Below are positions 4,778-7,467 of a stretch of 7,467 nucleotides of DNA, piece by piece. The DNA is from Caldisericota bacterium. Its GTDB lineage: Bacteria; Caldisericota; Caldisericia; Cryosericales; Cryosericaceae. Under the pieces are notes generated by a model, which had not been told where the DNA came from, searched no databases, and saw only the letters and a list, made by a program, of their open reading frames with translations. Made by a program: the position numbers and the translations under genes. Every line of letters begins with the position of its first letter. The stretch's first letter is position 1. The stretch covers positions 1 through 7,467 of the forward strand of contig JAKLHS010000030.1 of assembly GCA_022710025.1 (NCBI GenBank). The letters are read 5' to 3'.

Positions 4778-6178
4778 ATGGCCGAACAGGAAGAGAATGT
4801 CGTCAATGCGTCTCGCGCACGCAACCAAGAGGTTGACGTGAGCGCTCCGGGCAGCGTGGTGCCGCCATACGACATGGGAGCCGAGCAATCGCTGCTCGGC
4901 TCCTTTATTGTCTCAAACATCACTGTTGATGAGGTAATGGACTACCTCAAGCCGGATGACTTCTATTTCGACGAACATGTCATCATCTGTGAATCCATTT
5001 TCCGTCTGCATGCCTCAAATCACCCTGTAGACGTCGTCGTTCTCAGTAATGATATCAAAAGCCGCGGCAATCTTGACCGGATAGGTGGGGTGCCGTATCT
5101 GGCCAGGTTGACCGAGCTTGTTCCGACGACTCGCAATGTCAAGTATTACGCAGAGATAGTCAAAGAAGCCTCTGTGAAACGGGGCATCATCCGCGCCGGG
5201 CGTGATATCTACGAGATGGGCTTCTCGCCGACCGTTACTGCCATGGAGCTTATCGATCGCACCGAGAAACTGGTCTACGATGCCTCTCAGGGCATGGTAC
5301 GCGGGGACTTCCAGCCATTGGAGCGCATCCTCCCGACGACGCTCCAGGTTCTCGAAGATCGGTATGACAGCCGGGGATCTATTCGTGGCATAGCTACGGG
5401 AATTAAAAACCTTGACCTGCAGATAGGTGGATTTCAGCCGCAAGAACTTGTTGTCCTGGCGGCCCGACCGAGCGTCGGCAAAACATCGCTAGCCCTCAAT
5501 ATTGCAGCGTACAATGCAGTTCGGCAAAAGAAACCTGTGGGTATCTTCAGCTTAGAGATGTCAAGAGAGCAGCTTACCGAGCGCGTTATCTCGTCAGAGG
5601 CAATGATCGAGGCAGACAAGCTGCGTTCCGGTTATCTCTCGCAGGAAGACTGGCAAGCTCTGACCCAGGTGAGCAACAAGTTATCAGATGCGCCCTTATA
5701 TATTGATGATACGGCTGGACTCACGGCTCTGGAGATACGGGCTAAAGCGAAACGACTTGCGGTCATGGCAAAAGTGCAATTACTAATTGTCGACTATCTC
5801 CAGCTTGCCGCATCAGGGGAAAAGGTGGAAAGCCGCGTCCTTGAGGTTGCCCAGATCACGAGATCACTGAAAAACCTTGCCCGCGAACTCAGCGTTCCCG
5901 TGATCGTCGTTTCCCAGCTCTCGCGCGACATTGAAAAGAGAGATCGAAAGAAACCACAGCTTTCAGACTTGCGAGAAAGCGGGGCTATCGAGCAGGATGC
6001 AGACATCGTCATCTTCCTCTACACCGACGAAGGAGTGGATACGGCAGAAGTGAATGTCCGTACGCCCACAAATGCGCTGGTTGCAAAACACCGCAACGGA
6101 AGACAGGGCAATGTCAAACTGATGTTCGACAAGCGGTACACACGCTTCGAATCGCTTGATACAACGGCGGAAGACTAG
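4778..6178 (+). CDS. dnaB: replicative DNA helicase DnaB
   Basis: The gene encodes the hexameric helicase (466 residues) that unwinds DNA ahead of the replication fork. After a polar 30-residue leader, the N-terminal domain begins at PYDMGAEQSLLGSF (30-43) and runs to about 170. The RecA-like motor follows, with Walker A ARPSVGKTS (229-237; Val233 where Met is usual), catalytic Glu260 in SLEMSREQ, Walker B LLIVDYLQL (335-343), the VVSQLSRDIEKR segment (377-388), SGAIEQDADIV (401-411) and the arginine-finger region KHRNGRQG (437-444). No intein interrupts the motifs. The ATG is 2 nt after the rplI stop with no strong Shine-Dalgarno, so expression probably depends on coupling. Last gene of the operon; only a weak 4-bp hairpin (6193-6205) follows. 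Confidence 0.97.
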   Translation: MAEQEENVVNASRARNQEVDVSAPGSVVPPYDMGAEQSLLGSFIVSNITVDEVMDYLKPDDFYFDEHVIICESIFRLHASNHPVDVVVLSNDIKSRGNLDRIGGVPYLARLTELVPTTRNVKYYAEIVKEASVKRGIIRAGRDIYEMGFSPTVTAMELIDRTEKLVYDASQGMVRGDFQPLERILPTTLQVLEDRYDSRGSIRGIATGIKNLDLQIGGFQPQELVVLAARPSVGKTSLALNIAAYNAVRQKKPVGIFSLEMSREQLTERVISSEAMIEADKLRSGYLSQEDWQALTQVSNKLSDAPLYIDDTAGLTALEIRAKAKRLAVMAKVQLLIVDYLQLAASGEKVESRVLEVAQITRSLKNLARELSVPVIVVSQLSRDIEKRDRKKPQLSDLRESGAIEQDADIVIFLYTDEGVDTAEVNVRTPTNALVAKHRNGRQGNVKLMFDKRYTRFESLDTTAED

Positions 6179-6206
6179 GAAGAAGCCCACACAGCGCACT
6201 TCGCTC

Positions 6207-6234
6207 TTGACGATAAGGGCGTTCTCAGTAAGAT
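6207..6234 (+). promoter_or_regulatory. candidate promoter of tRNA Lys-Glu-Val run
   Basis: TTGACG (6207-6212) and TAAGAT (6229-6234) are separated by 16 nt, with 5/6 and 4/6 consensus matches. Ten bases separate the -10 box from tRNA-Lys at 6245, so transcription would begin about four bases before the mature tRNA. The same geometry recurs before tRNA-Asp, which supports both sites. Confidence 0.6.
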
Positions 6235-6244
6235 AGAAAGGCGC

Positions 6245-6320
6245 GGGCCGTTAGCTCAGGTGGCAGAGCATCTGCCTTTTAAGCAGAGGGTCACAGGTCC
6301 GAGTCCTGTACGGCTCACCA
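6245..6320 (+). tRNA. tRNA-Lys (anticodon TTT)
   Basis: A 76-nt cloverleaf. The acceptor GGGCCGT (6245-6251) pairs with ACGGCTC (6310-6316) with one G-U. The anticodon stem is TCTGC/GCAGA with loop CTTTTAA and anticodon TTT at 6278-6280. The T arm is ACAGG/CCTGT with loop TCCGAGT. Discriminator A and CCA are encoded. First of a three-gene run. Confidence 0.97.
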
Positions 6321-6321
6321 A

Positions 6322-6396
6322 GCCCTCGTAGTCTAATGGTCAGGACACGGCCCTTTCAAGGCTGCGATAGGAGTCCGATTCTCCTCGAGGGCACCA
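6322..6396 (+). tRNA. tRNA-Glu (anticodon TTC)
   Basis: A 75-nt cloverleaf one base after tRNA-Lys. The acceptor GCCCTCG (6322-6328) pairs perfectly with CGAGGGC (6386-6392). The anticodon stem is CGGCC/GGCTG with loop CTTTCAA and anticodon TTC at 6355-6357. Discriminator A and CCA are encoded. One precursor with the flanking tRNAs is likely. Confidence 0.96.
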
Positions 6397-6401
6397 CAAG
6401 T

Positions 6402-6476
6402 GGGCGGATGGCTCAGCGGTAGAGCACCTCCCTCACACGGAGGGGGTCGCAGGTTCGAACCCTGTTCCGCCCACCA
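6402..6476 (+). tRNA. tRNA-Val (anticodon CAC)
   Basis: A 75-nt cloverleaf. The acceptor GGGCGGA (6402-6408) pairs with TCCGCCC (6466-6472). The anticodon stem is CCTCC/GGAGG with loop CTCACAC and anticodon CAC at 6434-6436. The T arm is GCAGG/CCTGT. Discriminator A and CCA are encoded. CAC reads only GTG codons, so another valine tRNA must exist elsewhere in the genome. Confidence 0.96.
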
Positions 6477-6533
6477 TCTTGTGTCGCGCTTGAGTACGGC
6501 ATCACAGGATTGGCAAGGCTGTGACATAAGATG
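6475..6533. repeat. inverted repeat between tRNA-Val and tRNA-Asp
   Basis: CATCTTGTGTC (6475-6485, including the last two bases of the tRNA-Val CCA) pairs with GACATAAGATG (6523-6533), eleven pairs with one G-U. A second pair of arms, TCACAG (6502-6507) and CTGTGA (6519-6524), forms a competing or nested hairpin. There is no immediate T-run; TTTT begins at 6544. It could be a weak terminator or a processing structure at the end of the first tRNA run. Confidence 0.4.
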
Positions 6534-6538
6534 GCGGC

Positions 6539-6565
6539 TTGACTTTTCGCAAAACGGCTTATACT
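6539..6565 (+). promoter_or_regulatory. candidate promoter of tRNA Asp-Gly-Thr run
   Basis: TTGACT (6539-6544) and TATACT (6560-6565), each 5/6 to consensus, are separated by a short 15-nt spacer. Ten bases separate the -10 box from tRNA-Asp at 6576, exactly as before tRNA-Lys. This explains the 99-nt break in an otherwise tightly packed cluster. Confidence 0.6.
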
Positions 6566-6575
6566 CGGTGCATAC

Positions 6576-6653
6576 GGGGTCGTGGTGTAGCTGGTCCAAC
6601 ACGCTGGCCTGTCACGCCGGAGACCACGGGTTCAAATCCCGTCGATCCCGCCA
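6576..6653 (+). tRNA. tRNA-Asp (anticodon GTC)
   Basis: A 78-nt cloverleaf. The acceptor GGGGTCG (6576-6582) pairs with CGATCCC (6643-6649) with one G-U. The D stem is GTGT/ACAC. The anticodon stem is CTGGC/GCCGG with loop CTGTCAC and anticodon GTC at 6611-6613. Discriminator G73, typical of aspartate tRNA, and CCA are encoded. Confidence 0.96.
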
Positions 6654-6655
6654 GA

Positions 6656-6730
6656 GCGGGAGTAGCTCAGGGGTAGAGCACTGCCTTGCCAAGGCAGGTG
6701 TCGCGGGTCCGAATCCCGTCTTCCGCTCCA
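6656..6730 (+). tRNA. tRNA-Gly (anticodon GCC)
   Basis: A 75-nt cloverleaf two bases after tRNA-Asp. The acceptor GCGGGAG (6656-6662) pairs with CTTCCGC (6720-6726). The anticodon stem is CTGCC/GGCAG with loop TTGCCAA and anticodon GCC at 6688-6690. Discriminator T and CCA are encoded. Five T residues follow at 6731-6735. Confidence 0.96.
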
Positions 6731-6748
6731 TTTTTCATAATAAACCGT

Positions 6749-6762
6749 GGCAGCAGGCTGCC
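6749..6762 (+). other. small hairpin between tRNA-Gly and tRNA-Thr
   Basis: GGCAG (6749-6753) pairs with CTGCC (6758-6762) around CAGG, four bases before tRNA-Thr. It has no T-run after it, so it is not a standard terminator. A processing element or a chance pairing is possible. Confidence 0.3.
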
Positions 6763-6766
6763 TCAA

Positions 6767-6842
6767 GCCGGCGTAGCTCAGTTGGTAGAGCAGCTGATTC
6801 GTAATCAGCAGGTCCTCGGTTCAAGTCCGAGCGCCGGCTCCA
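6767..6842 (+). tRNA. tRNA-Thr (anticodon CGT)
   Basis: A 76-nt cloverleaf. The acceptor GCCGGCG (6767-6773) pairs perfectly with CGCCGGC (6832-6838). The anticodon stem is GCTGA/TCAGC with loop TTCGTAA and anticodon CGT at 6800-6802. Discriminator T and CCA are encoded. CGT reads only ACG codons, so other threonine tRNAs must exist. It borders the G+C-rich segment and its 3' end is a plausible, unproven attachment site. Confidence 0.96.
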
Positions 6843-6908
6843 GTCACGTTCCATCCGCTGGACCTCCCTTTGATCCTTGCGATCCGGGATCACTGCATTC
6901 GGAAATTG

Positions 6909-6983
6909 ATGCGCCATGCGGTGGCGGTTGCCTGCAGTCACTGCGCATGTTAAGGTGCACGCCGGATGCCGGGCTTCCCCGGC
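6909..6983. repeat. two inverted repeats upstream of the outer-membrane protein gene
   Basis: In the 184-bp non-coding stretch after tRNA-Thr, ATGCGC (6909-6914) pairs with GCGCAT (6943-6948), and GCCGGG (6968-6973) pairs with CCCGGC (6978-6983) around CTTC. The second hairpin is strong but lacks a T-run. It may end the tRNA transcript weakly or lie in the leader of the next gene. No convincing promoter was seen in this stretch. Confidence 0.35.
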
Positions 6984-7026
6984 ACGTGCGTGCCTCCCAC
7001 CCGCAAGAAACACGAGACGGATTGCC

Positions 7027-7467
7027 ATGAAGGGTCTCCATCGGTACCTCGTAGTCGCGATGCTGGCCCACCTGTACGCGATCGCAAGCTGGGCGCCTGC
7101 CCACGGGCAAGACAGGCCCACGCCGCAGACCGACAACGCGTGGCGCGTTACCGCGTCGGTGACGCCCGTCTACCAGGGGAATGCCGATATCGATGGAGGC
7201 GGTTCGTATCGGACGGAGGGCGTGCTCGTCCGCTTGGGGGCAAGCGGCCCAATCCTCGGCCCGCTCCGAGGCGGTGTCGTGTTCAGCTACGATTACCGGG
7301 ATTCGCACTTCAAGACGCCGACGGTCTTCGGCAGCCCGGCCCCCTGGGAAGCTGTCCAGCGGATCGGGGTGGCTGTGCCGCTGTCGGTGGGGTTGGCCGA
7401 CGGGTGGAGTGTGGGGCTGACGCCTTCCCTGGATTCGTTCCGCGAGGACTCAGCGGGCTGGGGCAGT
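7027..7467 (+). CDS. exported DUF6268-like outer-membrane beta-barrel protein (N-terminal part)
   Basis: ATG at 7027 opens a frame that stays open to the window edge (147 residues). Residues 1-27 look like a signal peptide: basic start MKGLHRY, a hydrophobic core LVVAMLAHLYAIA, and a probable cleavage near APAHGQ. The mature part shows alternating strands rich in Gly, Val and aromatics: WRVTASVTPVYQGNADI (39-55), GGVVFSYDYRDSHF (82-95), VAVPLSVGLADGWSVGLTPS (115-134). The order of PVYQG, APW, DGWSVGL-PS and ED-A-WG recalls outer-membrane proteins of the DUF6268 type, whose function is unknown. No good Shine-Dalgarno is seen. Base composition, near 67% G+C, is well above the rest of the window. 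Export is well supported; the family name is from memory. Confidence 0.65.
   Translation, partial: MKGLHRYLVVAMLAHLYAIASWAPAHGQDRPTPQTDNAWRVTASVTPVYQGNADIDGGGSYRTEGVLVRLGASGPILGPLRGGVVFSYDYRDSHFKTPTVFGSPAPWEAVQRIGVAVPLSVGLADGWSVGLTPSLDSFREDSAGWGS

Noticed and set aside
4421..4888. A 155-codon minus-strand open frame opposite rplI and dnaB
   Set aside because: It crosses the rplI/dnaB junction in antisense and both genes are unmistakable, so it is a shadow.
6193..6205. AGCG-CACTT-CGCT hairpin after dnaB as a terminator
   Set aside because: The stem is only 4 bp and has no T-run. It is too weak to support a terminator.
6731..6741. T-run and CATAAT after tRNA-Gly as a terminator or a separate promoter for tRNA-Thr
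   Set aside because: No stem directly precedes the T-run apart from the tRNA itself. CATAAT lies 25 bases before tRNA-Thr, unlike the 10 seen at the other two promoters, and has no clear -35.
6333..6804. Open frames on both strands across the tRNA cluster
   Set aside because: They translate tRNA genes, whose complete cloverleafs explain the bases. No coding signal remains.
6843..7026. A mobile-element boundary or attachment site
   Set aside because: No integrase, transposase or repeated tRNA 3' end is visible in the available bases, so only the composition break is reported.

Overview
The window carries single-copy bacterial housekeeping genes of about 50% G+C, a cluster of six tRNA genes, and a G+C-rich (about 67%) gene start at the right edge. 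The organism was not identified. It is a bacterium with MglA-type small GTPase signalling. A probable outer-membrane beta-barrel protein points to a diderm (Gram-negative) cell. GTG and TTG starts are used, and every tRNA gene encodes its own CCA end.

Left part, minus strand (1516 down to 1): a tight three-gene operon of a DUF4388 (PATAN-type) protein, a Roadblock/LC7 protein and an MglA-like GTPase whose C-terminus lies beyond the window. Roadblock proteins such as MglB are the usual partners and GTPase-activating proteins of MglA. The three genes therefore probably form one signalling or cell-polarity module. A short divergent region (1517-1605) with overlapping candidate promoters and a 10-bp palindrome separates it from a plus-strand M18 metallo-aminopeptidase (1606-2997).

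Middle, plus strand (3018-6178): an inverted repeat, a candidate promoter and a short structured leader precede the classic rpsF-ssb-rpsR-rplI-dnaB block (S6, SSB, S18, L9, replicative helicase). Junctions are an 8-nt overlap (rpsF/ssb), 19 nt, 9 nt and 2 nt, so the five genes look like one operon joining ribosome assembly with replication. The leader can fold so that the rpsF Shine-Dalgarno is paired and a CCG lies next to a hairpin. This resembles the known S6:S18 autoregulatory mRNA motif.

Right part: two tRNA runs, Lys(TTT)-Glu(TTC)-Val(CAC) and Asp(GTC)-Gly(GCC)-Thr(CGT). Each is preceded by a sigma70-like promoter whose -10 box ends 10 bases short of the first tRNA base. After tRNA-Thr, composition rises sharply and a gene for an exported, DUF6268-like beta-barrel protein begins and runs off the window.

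No CRISPR array, insertion sequence, phage gene or rRNA was seen. The most informative second-look items are the rpsF leader, the paired tRNA promoters, the GTPase module with its divergent control region, the SSB C-terminal tip, and the composition break behind tRNA-Thr.
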